64,000 nucleotides of DNA, taken from positions 22,486,001-22,550,000 of the forward strand of contig CM040434.1 of the NCBI GenBank assembly GCA_022702705.1, given 5' to 3'. A program made the position numbers and the translations under genes. Positions within the stretch are counted from its first letter, which is position 1, and each line of letters begins with the position of its first letter. The notes below the pieces were generated by a model. That model made no database searches. It was given only the letters and a program-made list of their open reading frames with translations, and was not told where the DNA came from. The DNA comes from Papilionanthe hookeriana x Papilionanthe teres. Taxonomy: Eukaryota; Streptophyta; Magnoliopsida; Asparagales; Orchidaceae. Shown in pieces: positions 21,989-34,100 of this stretch.

Positions 21989-24114
21989 CTCTCTCTTCCT
22001 CCCAAGCTCCTGGAGATTCTCCATTTGATATTAATCGATTTCAATGCATGTTTACCGTATGGATGTGTTCGTCTCTTCAAGACAAATCCATAGAGCATAA
22101 GAACATGAAAATCCATTAAGAATTGAGTGAGATCTTAGGGTTTTAGTGTGGACGGTCACGTGTTCACACCAGTCGTAGAAGATGACCAGGAGTCGTCGGA
22201 TCGAGCGTGTATCGAGCGGACGGTCGGGATCGAGCCGGACAGCACGATGGTACATGAACCTCGGGCCCCTGAAGCGCTGAGTCGGATGGCGGCGCCGAAC
22301 CAGAAAGCGCCGCGTGGCTGTTCGGAGATGCTAAGGATGACGCGGCGCCGATTCGGATAAATAGAAAAATAGGATTTTATGGATTTATTTAATTACCAGA
22401 ACTTAGAAAATCCATAAATTTGTGTAGAAAAATCCTAAAAATAAAATAAAAATACCCTCTTGCTCAGTGAACAGAGGAGAATAATGTGGAAAAGGAATCA
22501 ATTAATTTCATTTAGTATTTTATTTTTAATGATTTAATTACTCTCTGCACTATTTGAATTCTCCATGCACATAGACAATTCACCATGGTATGAGACCATA
22601 GTGCTTTTAAAGCCTCTAAAATTGGGAACATTCCCTGAATTTTTCAAGGTCAGAGGCCATCCCTATGAGAAGTTATTGGTTTTTCAATTGCATGTTACTG
22701 TTTTGAGTATTTTAATTCCAATAATTAGCATATTGAGAAATAAATTCTACGAAAATTTGGTGATGTTTCTTATGACTAGAGGAACCTAGAAAAATAATTT
22801 TTGAGTTAATTCACTTGGAATAACCCTAATTGGTCTAAATACCCAAAATTCAATTTTAAATAATTAGGGTTAACTACACATCAAATTAACTTAAAAAGAA
22901 TTCTCCACTGATCTTTGGAATTAGAGGAACATCTCATAAAAATTTGAAATCAATTGGACTTGATTAACCCCACCAAATGGGTTGATTAAGCCTCTTAAGC
23001 AAAAATGGGTAAAATTAAACTTTAAAAATTCATAACTCACAAAAAACTTTTCAAAAATTTACAAAAATGGTTTTAGAGCTTCTCTGATATCAGAGGAACT
23101 TAGGAAAATTAAAATTGTAATTTTCTAAAAGAGTTGATTTTTATCATTATTTTAATATTTTTAATAATTAAAAAATAATAAAAATCATAAAAATATTAAA
23201 AATCACCAAAATGTCACATTTTGAATTCTAATTACTTAGGAATAAACCAAGTATTTTTCTTAAGTCCCTAGGATAAGATATTGAATTTTAAAGGCTTGAT
23301 GTAATTTTTAATATTAAAAAATGTATTTTCCAACCTTTTCACTAAAATAATTCTAATAAATCAAAAAAAAATCAGGAAAATATAAAATTTGTTTCTCTAG
23401 ACTACTTGAAGTTAGAGAGATTTAAGAAAAATATAAAATCCTTTTTAAAATTTAATTTTATTTTAAAATTAATTAATACTCCAAAACTCAAAATAATTCT
23501 AATAAATAAAATATAATTCAAAAAATCACCAAAATTGGTCCAAATGGTCCTCTGGTCATTAGGAACATCCCATAATTTTTTTAAGGACAGAAACATTTCC
23601 TTGGTCATGATATTGAATTTTCCTTGAAAATCCCTATTTTCCATTAAAAATAATTAAATAAATAAATTAAATACAGAAAAATCACATTTTCTCCTTTAAT
23701 GTCTTAATTGACATGTGAGTGAGGTTACATAAAAATTTAAAGTTCATTTGAGCTTGATTTAGTGAGTTATAGAATTATTAAGCTTGAAGGGCAAAAGGGT
23801 AATTAAAAATTTCAACCCTTAATTAAAATTTTAGGATTAATCAAAAGGGGAGGGTAAAATATTTGATTTTAAACTGATTTTGGATGATTGAAACTTAAAA
23901 GATTAAGGCTAGAAACCTACTAACTATTTCAAAAAAAAAATAATTAAAATAAAACTTTAATTAATTAATTAATTGAAATTTTATAAGAATAATAGAAATT
24001 GGAATTATTAAAGTAGGGATATTATTAAGAGGACATTTATTCTTTAATTTAAAAATCCCTGAATAAATCACTTCAATAATACTTAAGTCTTAATTAAAAA
24101 AATTAAAAGAATAA

Positions 24115-24370
24115 TCTCAATTAAATTAAAATTAAAATTAAATTAAAATCAAATTAAATTAAATTAAAAGTAAAATAAATTTAAATTAAATTAAATTAAA
24201 ATTAAATTAAATTAAATTAAAATTAAATTAAATTAAAATTAAAATTAAATTAAATCAAATAAAATTAAATCAAATTAAACTAAATTAAAAATTAAATTAA
24301 ATTAAAGCTAAATTAAATTAAAATTAAATTAAATTAAATTAAATTAAATTAAAATTAAATTAAATCAAAA
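24115..24370. repeat. AAATT-type simple repeat
   Basis: The stretch is almost entirely attaaaattaaatta words, inside the AT-rich part of long LTR B. It has no coding potential. It corresponds in position to the 75-79-bp repeats of copy D. Confidence 0.85.
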
Positions 24371-26470
24371 TCATTTATCAACAAACCTAAATTAAATCAT
24401 TAAGAATTAAATCTAAAATAATTTGAACACTATTCCAAACTTAAATTGATTTTTTATAATCAAGTCAAAATTAAAATTAAATCATTAAGTTTAAATCATT
24501 AAAATACTTGATAATTTGATTTGCCCATTTGAAGCTCTTATTATTATAACTCTTAAATGAGGTATCAAGTGAAGTGTTACTTCACTTATAGGATATTCAA
24601 ATGTCCAAGGTCACTGTGCAAGAGAACAAAACTTAAACCCCTGGATGATTAATTCACTTGTATAATTAAATTCTCTTGGACTTAAAACAATCCTAGATGT
24701 ATTGAAAAAATGTTTAAGACTCGTCTTAAGCACTTCCTCATTATGATAGGATGTTTATAAGAACAATTGAATTTAATTGTTTCTTCGATGAAGAAAATCG
24801 TCCTTAAACCAAAACAGAAGAACCTAGACGTCATAGGAGATGACTAGTTATAGGATTAGGAATTTGGTATACAACCAAAACCTTTCCCTTAGTTTTACCT
24901 AGGTACTTGTTGAAATATTTAAATGCCTTGACATGTGTTTTAAGTGTAGCTTGGGATGATGGGAAGACCTTCCAGGTACGCTTTTATTTAATTGTAGTTT
25001 ACTTTATTGCAATTTACTTACATGCACTGTACTTTATTTTTCCTGCATGATAAATAAAACTGTTGCATGAAAACCAAAACATTTATGGTAGTCCCTAAAC
25101 TGAAACCAAAACTAAATTAAAAATCATTGCAAGATAAAATTCACCTCCACAACATTTCAAAATATAAAACAACTCAATATTTAATCACAAACAGAACAAC
25201 AAAACTACAATTGCAACTAAATTAAAACGTCTCGTTGAATGATAGGGAATACCTCAGATGATGTAACCCATGTGTTGCTAACGGGATTTTGCACGGTCTA
25301 AATGAAAGCGTGGAACTCATTCAGTTGAGTTTAGCAAATTCATCTGGACTAAGTGAATTCGATGAAAATAACGGTGTCGGGATGACGGAACCGTGGGATC
25401 TTAATCGGTTCTGTTTAAACAACTTTAAAATTTGTTCTAATTAAAACATTAAAAACACTTGGGTTTTAAGATTTTCTCTAAACCAAAACACTTCTCTCAT
25501 CTCCTAATTTATGACTTCTAAAACCAAACCTCTGCAACAACAAGGAGCTTGGAGCATGGTGAGCAGCACGGCCATCGTCATCAGCAAAACTTGAATCTAC
25601 TTCAGCAAAACAATCCTAAAATTAAACAACCAAACCATAGGATTTCGAGGTAGTTTGCCTTGTGCAACATAAATCCTCAACCCTTTTGTTAGGCATTTGC
25701 ATAATCATGTTATGTAAATTAAGCCCTAACCGATCTTAGGACTCCGAGGTAGTCGTTTGGTACGACATAAACCCTCACATCTTCGAGGCTATTTGTATGA
25801 TTATGTCATGCAAATATAAGTCCTAATTAATTAAAATTAGCAAGATGAAACATTAAATGAATCCCCAAATTGAAGCCAAACAATAGTATAGTTTGAGAAG
25901 TTGCCAAGATTTTTCTTGTATCCTCAACTTCTCCTACTTTTCTTCCTTTGAACTCCTGAAATAAATTGTTCGAAATTTGATCCATTCCCTTTTGAATTTC
26001 CAAAATTCAATCCTTTGAAAACCTTAAACTTTGAAATTCTTGAGAGCAAAACCACTGATCATTATCGAGAGTTTTCTTAAATGATTCATTTCATTTAAGA
26101 TGTAATTAACTATAGGGGCTTGCCCTTATAGGGAACTTTAAGAACCCAGGTAATATAAACCCTGCTTAATTCCTTTATAATAAGCATGGGAACTTATTGG
26201 CTTATAAAATTGGTTCGTAGACCAAACGGATGTCACAAATCTTCTAGTTATTTAACCGAGCCCCATCATCAAGCAGTGTGTCTACTCCCCAGGATAGATT
26301 TACAGTTTGTGGTGCGGTGCTCGTTTATATAAACTATTCGGGATGTGAGATCATTTTGACTTCATATCTTAAAATTTTCAAATTTAAAATTATTTTCAAA
26401 ATCAAATACTAGTTTTCTAAATTATATATATACTTAAATTAAATTTAAAATTTAAAATTCACCGACAATT

Positions 26471-26804
26471 TCTGTAGGCGACCCATTTTCAAAAATACGC
26501 CGACAACCTACTGTGGGTCTGCCGCACTTTAAATTTTTGAAGATTCGGACTCCCCTTGCTTATGGATAACTAAACAGGAGGATCTTGGATTAAGGGAGTA
26601 CCTGATTATACATACCCAAGAAAGAAATGAGCAAGTACATCAACAAAAGAATAGTAGTCCAGGCCACGAGGGGCATTAACACACTACCGATCTATGAAAA
26701 CAAATAAGCCGATCAAAGATGGAGAGAGGAACTAATCTCTAGCTAAGTTACCAAAATCTGTCAACCAACATTTTGGGAATCTATCGGTTGATTTAAAAAT
26801 AATT
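26471..26804. other. Spacer between long LTR B and the LINE
   Basis: There is no gene. The stretch from 26471 to about 26560 looks like the end or PBS side of copy B. The stretch from about 26700 to 26804, read on the minus strand, contains ATCAACCGATAGATTCC, which resembles the terminal part of the long LTR (B at 26456-26472). It may be the detached end of copy C, displaced by the LINE insertion. Confidence 0.35.
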
Positions 26805-26852
26805 ATATATATATATATATATATACATAAATTTTAACAGAAGCAAAATATA

Positions 26853-27350
26853 TTAAATTGAAGAGTTGATACATCTAACATGTGGGATCTTAATTAAATC
26901 CCCATGTACTAGAGAACTAAAAAAAGGAAAAGATGAGACAACGGAACTACAAACTATATTAAAGGAAGAAGATGCGATAGATGCAAGCCAATTTGCAGGT
27001 CGATTCCCTTCTATGTAGATGTGAGACCAAATAATATGCTTGGAAGCAGTAATAACCTTGATCTTTTTTATCCATATATGAAGGAACCATGGTATAGCAG
27101 ATTTTTGTGTCAAAATCTGTAAGAGAAGCAATGAATCAAGTTCAAAATGAAGAAAATTTAAGTTCATTTTTTCAGCAATTTTCAATCCCCAAAAACGAGC
27201 AATTATTTCGGATTCTAGTGCGGAACAAGCCATGACGAGGGCAGCAAAGAACCAAAGACATTGTCCTCTAAAATCCCCGCAAAGTCCTACAATACCAGCA
27301 GAAGTAGCTTTAAGGCTGCCATCTGTATTAATTTTCAACCAAGGATGCAT
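26853..27350 (-). pseudogene. LINE RNase H domain
   Basis: The 165-residue frame starts KINTDGSLKATSAG (first catalytic Asp). It has ALESEIIARFWGL (Glu), HFELDSLLLLQIL (second Asp) and YIEGNRPANWLA, where the usual REGN-x-x-AD block has lost its final Asp. This is the C-terminal domain of plant L1 ORF2, also found alone as RVT_3-type host proteins. Here it follows the LINE RT in sequence, so it belongs to the LINE. Confidence 0.85.
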
Positions 27351-27613
27351 AGGAGCCTTCCATTGTACTAAAACAATTTGCCATTTCTTATGATTCTGAG
27401 AAGGAGTAATAAAATTCTGCAGTTTGTTAAGATAAGACCAGCAATTCCGAATAATAGATTGAGAAGAGAAAGAGACATTAAGATGTTTAACATCATTTCA
27501 AGCCAACCAAATGAACCAGAAGATAATCAAGGGAGTGTAGTAGCAAGAAGCATCTTTCCAATCCTGCCAACAAGCCTCAATAGAAGACCACACAAAAAAA
27601 TTTTCATTCGACC

Positions 27614-28463
27614 TTATCCGGATAGAATTTCCTTCCAGATTTGCTGAATCCGATTGCAATTAAGGAAAATATGAAATAAAGATTCCTCATCAAGATGACA
27701 AAAAGGACAAATAGATGGACCTCTAATACCTTTAAGCTTCAAAATATCATCAGTTGGGAGTAGCTTCTCAAATAATTTCCAACAAAAGAAGGACATAGAT
27801 GGAGTGATAAATTTATTCCATAATTTAGTACCCCAATCATTTTTATGCCAGATTGAAGCAAAAGTGATAAACAAACTTAGAAAAACTCCGAGTAGATGAA
27901 TTCTTAGGTATTAATCTATCCTTTCCGATAAGCTGAATAGGAATAGATAAAATCCCGTTAATGATTTCGGGATTAAGATGATGTTGAAGCATTTCGGAAT
28001 TCCATTTATGATCTTTCCAGCAATCAGCAACAATCTTAATATTAGAAGAAGAAGTATAATGATTTGTTAAAGATTCATCATACAACCACTTATCAAACCA
28101 AAAATTAATTTGGCCATTTCCAATGTCCCAAGTAAAGAGATCTTCAGCCTTCATTCTAATTTTAAGCAACTCCTTCCAAGTTCTAGAATCACCCACTTTA
28201 TATTGAACTTGAGTAGGATGAGTATTATAACAGTATTTACCAAGCATAAATTTAGACCAAAGAGAATCATTAGCTCTAAACTTGAGCCACTGTTTACTAT
28301 AGAAGGATAAGCTTAGATGTTGAAAGCTTTTAAACCCAAGACCACCACAATCAACAGGCTTGCACAATTTATCCCAATTTGTCCAGTGCATTTGTTTGTG
28401 TTTACCTTCCCATAAGAATTTGTTGAACATAACGTAAATTAATTTCTGAGTACTCTTCTTCAT
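27614..28463 (-). pseudogene. LINE RT thumb/connection and zinc-binding (zf-RVT) region
   Basis: The frame 28463-27843 contains the post-RT region (LWEGKHKQMHWTNWDKLCKP, GGLGFKSFQHLS). The frame 27874-27614 carries the zf-RVT domain (FFCWKLFEKLLPT, CPFCHLDEESLFHIFLNC). The two frames overlap around 27850, showing one frameshift. The zinc-binding segment is typical of plant non-LTR ORF2 between RT and RNase H. Confidence 0.85.
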
Positions 28464-28680
28464 TCGATCATTTGAAGGATGTAAAGGGGAAAAGATGTTA
28501 GAACACTTTTAAGAAGAGTTATTCTTCCCCCATTAGATAAAAACTTGTTAGACCAACGAGTTAAGTTGTGAAGATATCTTAGCAACAATATCATCAAAAT
28601 GGCATAACTTCCTTCTTCCCTTAATCAGTGGAAACCCCAAATACAACAAAGGAAAATGAGCCTCTTTAAAGCCAATGAAA

Positions 28681-29696
28681 TCAAGCAATCCAATTTTTAA
28701 TAGATATGCTGATTTTAGATCCTGCTAGAAATTGACATTTAGGTTTGTTGAAGAGCATACCAGAAACATTTTCAAACATAGCCAAATTTTTCATTAAACA
28801 TTTAATGGATTGCTTACTTCCATTAGAGAACACAATAACATCATCAGCATAGGCAAGATGGGAAATTAGTTGTGAAGATCTATGTTGAAATTGAGTATAT
28901 GGATGAGACTGCTGAATTTGATTTAACATCTTGGATAGATAATCAAAAGTTAGTATGAAAATGTAAGGTGACAATGGATCACCTTGTTTAATACCTCTAC
29001 CAGAAGAGAAAAAACCATGACACTTCCCATTGATCATAACACTATAATGATTATTGGTAAGCCATCTAACAATCAAATTACGAAATCGGCTTTGAATCCC
29101 CTTGCCTCCAATACATCAATAATGAATTTCCAACTTATTGTATCAAAAGCTTTGGCCAAGTCCAATTTAAAAATAATGTTGGAGCCTCTACACTTTCTAT
29201 CCAGATCAGTTAAAAGTTCTTGAGCCAAAAGCACATTCTCACTAATACTTCTCCCTTTTAAGAAAGCGAGTTGATTTTCTGAAATTAAATCTTCCAGCAA
29301 TGGTTGTAATCTGGCCACAAGAATCTTACTTATGATCTTAGAAAAAGTTGAAGTTAAGCTAATAGGTCTAAAATCAGACCAAGAAGCTTTCATAGTATTC
29401 TTAGGAATCAGAATAATAGTTGAAGAAGCAAAATATTTAGACAATTGATTACCATGGAAGTAACTTTGTACAGCAGCAGTAATATCAGATTTGATAATAT
29501 GCCAAAATTTTTTATAAAAATCAGGTGTGAATCCATCTGGTCCTGCATCCTTATCACTTTCCATAGAGTTAATGGCAATAGAAATCTCATGTTCATTAGG
29601 AGCAGCAGCTAAATCCAATGATTGATTAATGAATCCAGAAGAAGAAAATATGGAAGCTGAAAACATATTAGAGTTAGTGGTCTGGGCAGCAAACAA
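28681..29696 (-). pseudogene. LINE reverse transcriptase
   Basis: The frames 29696-29073 and 29076-28681 join at a one-base shift near 29075. Visible blocks are DAGPDGFTPDFYKKFW, WSDFRPISLTSTFSKIISK, ENQLAFLKGRSISENVLLAQEL, FKLDLAKAFD (catalytic Asp), GIKQGDPLSPYIF and the catalytic LAYADDVIVFS, then NKPKCQF. All catalytic aspartates are present, so the loss of function comes from frameshifts. Confidence 0.92.
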
Positions 29697-30870
29697 CTCA
29701 CTGAAATAAGAAACAGCATTCTCAGCAATATCCTTAGTATTTAACAGATATCTGTTGTCAATTGTCTTAATTTGGAGGATAGTGTTGACTGATCTTTTGT
29801 ATTTAATAAGAGCATGGAAAAATTTAGAATTTCGTCTCCATGATGGAACCGGTTTGGAGCGACTTCTGTCGCGAAATAACTCTTCTTGATGAATAGCAGA
29901 ATTTAAATTGGCATAGGCAGCTGATAATTGTTGTTCGAAGCTCTCCCGACTTCGACATCTTTTTCCACAAGCGAAACAAAAACTTCAATTGAACGAGACC
30001 CTTTGATGAATATTTCCAAATACATTCCAGTTCCATACTTTAAGTTCCTTAGCTAGTCTTTTATGTAAAAACCATAATTTGATAATAGGATTTGGAAAAC
30101 CAGTGATAGGAGCACACCAATTCCTCTCAATTACTTTGCTGAAATCAGGGTGATCAGACCAAACATTTAGATACCTGAATGAATTAGATTTCACCACAGA
30201 AAAAGGAGCACAGCATACAAGAAAAGGAGAATGATCAGAACCCATTCTAGCCAAATGTTTAACTTTGGAAATAAGGAACATGTTAATCCAAGATTGATTA
30301 ACTAATATTCTATCAAGCCTTTCATATAAAGATCCTCTCTTCCAAGTAAAAGGAGAACCGTCAAAGCCAATATCAACAAGCTTGCGGAATGAATATCATT
30401 AGTAAATTTCAAGCATCTCTATTAAATTGGGATTCCCGCCTCCTTTCTTCTCACTAGGATGAGCAATGCAATTGAAATCTCCACCCACCATCCAATTTTC
30501 TCGACATTGTTAAACCGATCTCATGAATTTTATTCCAAAGCTCTAATCTGTCATTAGGGAGAGAAGCAGCATACACAAAGGATGCAAAACCCTGAAAATG
30601 ATCTAACTGAAAATGAAAATGTAAAATCTGGGAATGATCAAGAAGAATATTCACCAATAATTCCTTTCTATAGAGCAACCAAATCTTATTAGAACAATTT
30701 GATAAAAAAGAAAATCCAGGAAATTTTCTGATGTATTTATCAAAATTAGATTTCACCAAAGGTTCCAAAAGCACAATCACCCAAAACTTATGAATCCTGT
30801 TTAGACTCAGAATTCTATTAAGGGAGCCACGATTGGCCACTCCCCTAATATTCCAAGCATATGAACTTAA
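29697..30870 (-). pseudogene. LINE AP-endonuclease and pre-RT region
   Basis: The WNIRGVANRG start of the endonuclease is near 30865-30835, one frame away from the nearest ATG. The frame 30840-30454 continues the endonuclease. The frame 30281-29985 carries its C-terminal SDHSPFL motif. The frame 30036-29824 leads toward RT. At least three frame changes occur. The enzyme would nick target DNA for target-primed reverse transcription. Confidence 0.8.
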
Positions 30871-30920
30871 TCATGAAGGGCAAGCTTTCCACTTCTAGTA
30901 AGCCTAGAAGAGGAAGAAGG

Positions 30921-31171
<251 letters not shown>

Positions 31172-31180
<9 letters not shown>

Positions 31181-34100
31181 AATTTTGAAAATCGATATCT
31201 TTGTTTTTTGAAAAATGAGACCAGATAGATCTAATATATTTTAAATATTTTTAAGTAAATGTGCACGACAAAACAAGTAATACACTATCTCGAGAGATAG
31301 ACATACTACTTAATGGTGGGCTCGATTAAATAAACTATATAATTTATGAATTTTGTTTGTTCTTTGAACCTTTTATGTGATTGACAAATTCTCCCAACTA
31401 ATATTGAAGATTTGATAAGTTTTATTTACTTGGGTTCTTTGGTTCACTATAGAATTTATTTTACCTAGGTTCTAGTAATTGCCCTTATAACGATTAGAGG
31501 TTCTGTCTTATAGATTTCAAAGTTTGGTTTTCAAGGTTGGAAATAAAAAATTTAAGTAGGAATGGATAAAGTGGGAGCAGTTATTTTAGGAGACCAACAA
31601 AACGAAATGTATGGGATGTCACAAACTTTGAGGCGAACCTTAGTAACTTCCCAAATTATCCTACTACATGGCTTCAATTTTGAAGATGATTTTATTTTAG
31701 TGTTTAAATCCTGTTGATTTTATCATTAATTTGAGCTTACATTTGCATAATATACAATCATGCAAATAATCTAAAAGATAGGAAAATTTACGACGTACTA
31801 AATGACGACATCGGAATCCTAAAGTAGTTAGGAATTGGATCGCACACTAGGCTGACATCTTCAAAATCCTATTGGTTATGTTGTTTTAAGTCTATGGAAA
31901 GTTTAGCTAATGAAGCTCTTTTTTGCTTTCTTGAAAATGTTCTTTTGTACATTATGTGTTTTGTTGAATTCAAACCACTTTGTGTTAGGCCTTGATTCAT
32001 CGATGGAAGTCTTTTGTCCATTACTCTCATCTTTGTCGTACTGCCCATGAAGTTTGCTCTAAGCTCCTTGATGATGGCGACTCTAAGTTTAGTTTTTTAT
32101 GTCTTATGTTTAGTTTTGATTTTTGTTGTTGAGCCAATCTATCTTTTCGTTGTTAAGATTAGAGGATGTTCTGTTCATGTGTTATAATGATCAAACTTAA
32201 ACAACCAGAGTACTTTTCTTATCTTAATGTTTGGCAAGCATGTAGGTAAAATGCATATAAACAAAGTATGTTGTAAAAAATGCAGTAAAGAAAAGAAAAA
32301 AACAACGTTTAGCTAAGCCTCTGCTAGTCCTACAAAAGTACAATAGACATAATATGATAACATGTAGGAAATTTGAGCAAATATATGATAGTTAAGCAAT
32401 TTGTACGAATATTCAGTATGAGAAAAACTTAAGTAGATCATAAGAAAACACAAATTGAGCAAAACAAAAATTGTTGTCTCATATAGAAAAAATGGGGTAA
32501 ATTTTAAGAATTCGATAGAGGTGGGGGCTCAGAGCTGGGTTGTATACTTTATAATGCCAACCTTGGATAGGAGCTACTAACCAAGCAATCTATGGAGGAC
32601 AATTATTGGCCTCAATCAAAGAGATTAATAAGTGAACCTTTATAGCATTTCATTAAAAAATTACTTTTAAATTTTATGAATGTAGAACTAACATAGCAGT
32701 CAAAATTAGGATTATTACAGGAGAAAATTATTTTTTATGTTGAATATTTAAATGTTTCCATAAAATTAGATAGTCCACAAGCTAATCTCTCTTTTCATAC
32801 TAGAACTGCAGGTAACCTAAGAAAATAATGGGCAACTTCCTGCCAAAAGTTTGGAAATTGCATCATCGATCTTATCCCCTCCCTGAAGGTCATTAAGGTA
32901 GGAGATACTATTCTAATCTCCTACTCTTAGCACACATAAGTTTTATCGTTATCACCCGCCACCCGGACCACTGATTTATACAAGCTTGATGATTCATATG
33001 TGGCATTAAAAATATTCCCATGTGCTCGCAATGGTTTAGACTCTTTATGTATGGCCCATACATTTGAGCACTTCGTTTTACTGAAGGATAAGTAGTGACA
33101 GGGGTTTCATTAGTGAAATAAGTTAAAAAGGGTCCCAAATCTTCTCTTGGTGGGCCCCTAAAGTTTAAGAAAAATTTTATTGAACAAATTATTAAGTTCA
33201 GATGTCCTTCAAAATATCCAAAATCTTACAAAGGCATTCGAGGAATGAACCTAAACAACTATGGAGCCTTATGGATCTTTTTGAGTTCACTCGACCTTAT
33301 TATATTGTTGAATTGATCAATCCTAGTTAAGTTTCATTGCCATGTTTCTTATTGTGCTCGGTTTCATGTTTTAATTAACCCCATAAGTAAGGCAGGTAGT
33401 GATTTCTTTCATTATGTTTATGATTTGTATGGGTGGTCACCCTTAAGGGTAGGCTTAATTGCTTAAGGAAATTTTATTCTCTCTTTGCAATTAGGCATGC
33501 ACTTCTCATGTTTTAGAAGTGCTTATGATATCTTGGATTCTTTATTTTTAGTCCCTTTAAATGGTTTTAGATCAAGCCTAGCACACAATCATGCTCTTAA
33601 ATCTTTTAAGAATAAATTTGTAATTATAAAAAGGATGTATGAAATGTGTTTGATGCGTGTTGAGAGATTGAATTATACTTAACCATTAGTTTGGGGCTTC
33701 AAGTCAATTAATTGTAAACTTCTTAACTTGTGCCACCTCACACTTGGATCATCTGAACTTAATTGTCTTCTAATCCTCAACAATTTTAATAATTATAATT
33801 AAGCCTTATATAAGAAAATTATGTGAATTGGTTTCTACCCTTTAGCTCTTGTGCTTCGATCATCTCAGAGGATTATTTAACACAAATATTACTCTTTTGC
33901 TCTCTTATTAACCAAAAGTTTTAATTAAATTATTAAATTCTAAAAATAATTTTACCTCTAGAGTTTCCTACCCCATAACTCTTTTGGTTAAATTCAAATG
34001 ACCGTGGAACTTTGTTGGAATGTCATTCATTTGTTAATTGAAAAATCAAAAGAGAAATTAGTTACTTTTTACTTTATATTATTTTTATAGTTATTTTGGT

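Larger units (their letters stand above)
19170..26470 (+). mobile_element. Long-LTR family copy B
   Basis: The copy begins TGACCTCA with the terminal palindrome GACCTCA...TGAGGTC (19171-19191). U3 is about 2.4 kb and dense in CCCAA/TTGGG words. A TATA box (tatttaaa) is at 21551. A GC-richer leader follows to a GTATG donor-like site at 21982, then a conserved GC block at 22040-22360, then about 4 kb of AT-rich sequence. The end carries TAACTATAGGGGCTTGCCC (26106) and a terminal block with TAGGCGACCC (26475) that may be a decayed primer-binding region. Copies A and C match in reverse and D matches in the same direction. At about 7.3 kb this is extreme for an LTR; Ogre/Tat LTRs can reach 5-6 kb. 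The lineage is inferred because no coding region is attached. Confidence 0.6.
26805..30880 (-). mobile_element. L1-type LINE (non-LTR retrotransposon), ORF2 only, decayed
   Basis: A single minus-strand unit carries, in order, an AP-type endonuclease, reverse transcriptase, a zinc-finger (zf-RVT) domain and RNase H, the usual ORF2 layout of plant L1 LINEs that end in RNase H. No ORF1 is present, and upstream of the endonuclease the sequence turns directly into a (TA)n tract, so the copy is probably 5' truncated. The 3' tail is a (TA)n run (26805-26825) instead of poly(A). Several frameshifts break ORF2. It lies between inverted long LTRs B and C and probably inserted in the TA-rich end of C. 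No clear target-site duplication can be read because both flanks are TA repeats. Confidence 0.85.

Noticed and set aside
22148..22360. 70-codon GC-rich frame (and 35270-35518, 60286-60495)
   Set aside because: These are the conserved GC-rich leader block of the long LTR. The three frames are on matching DNA but do not encode a conserved protein.
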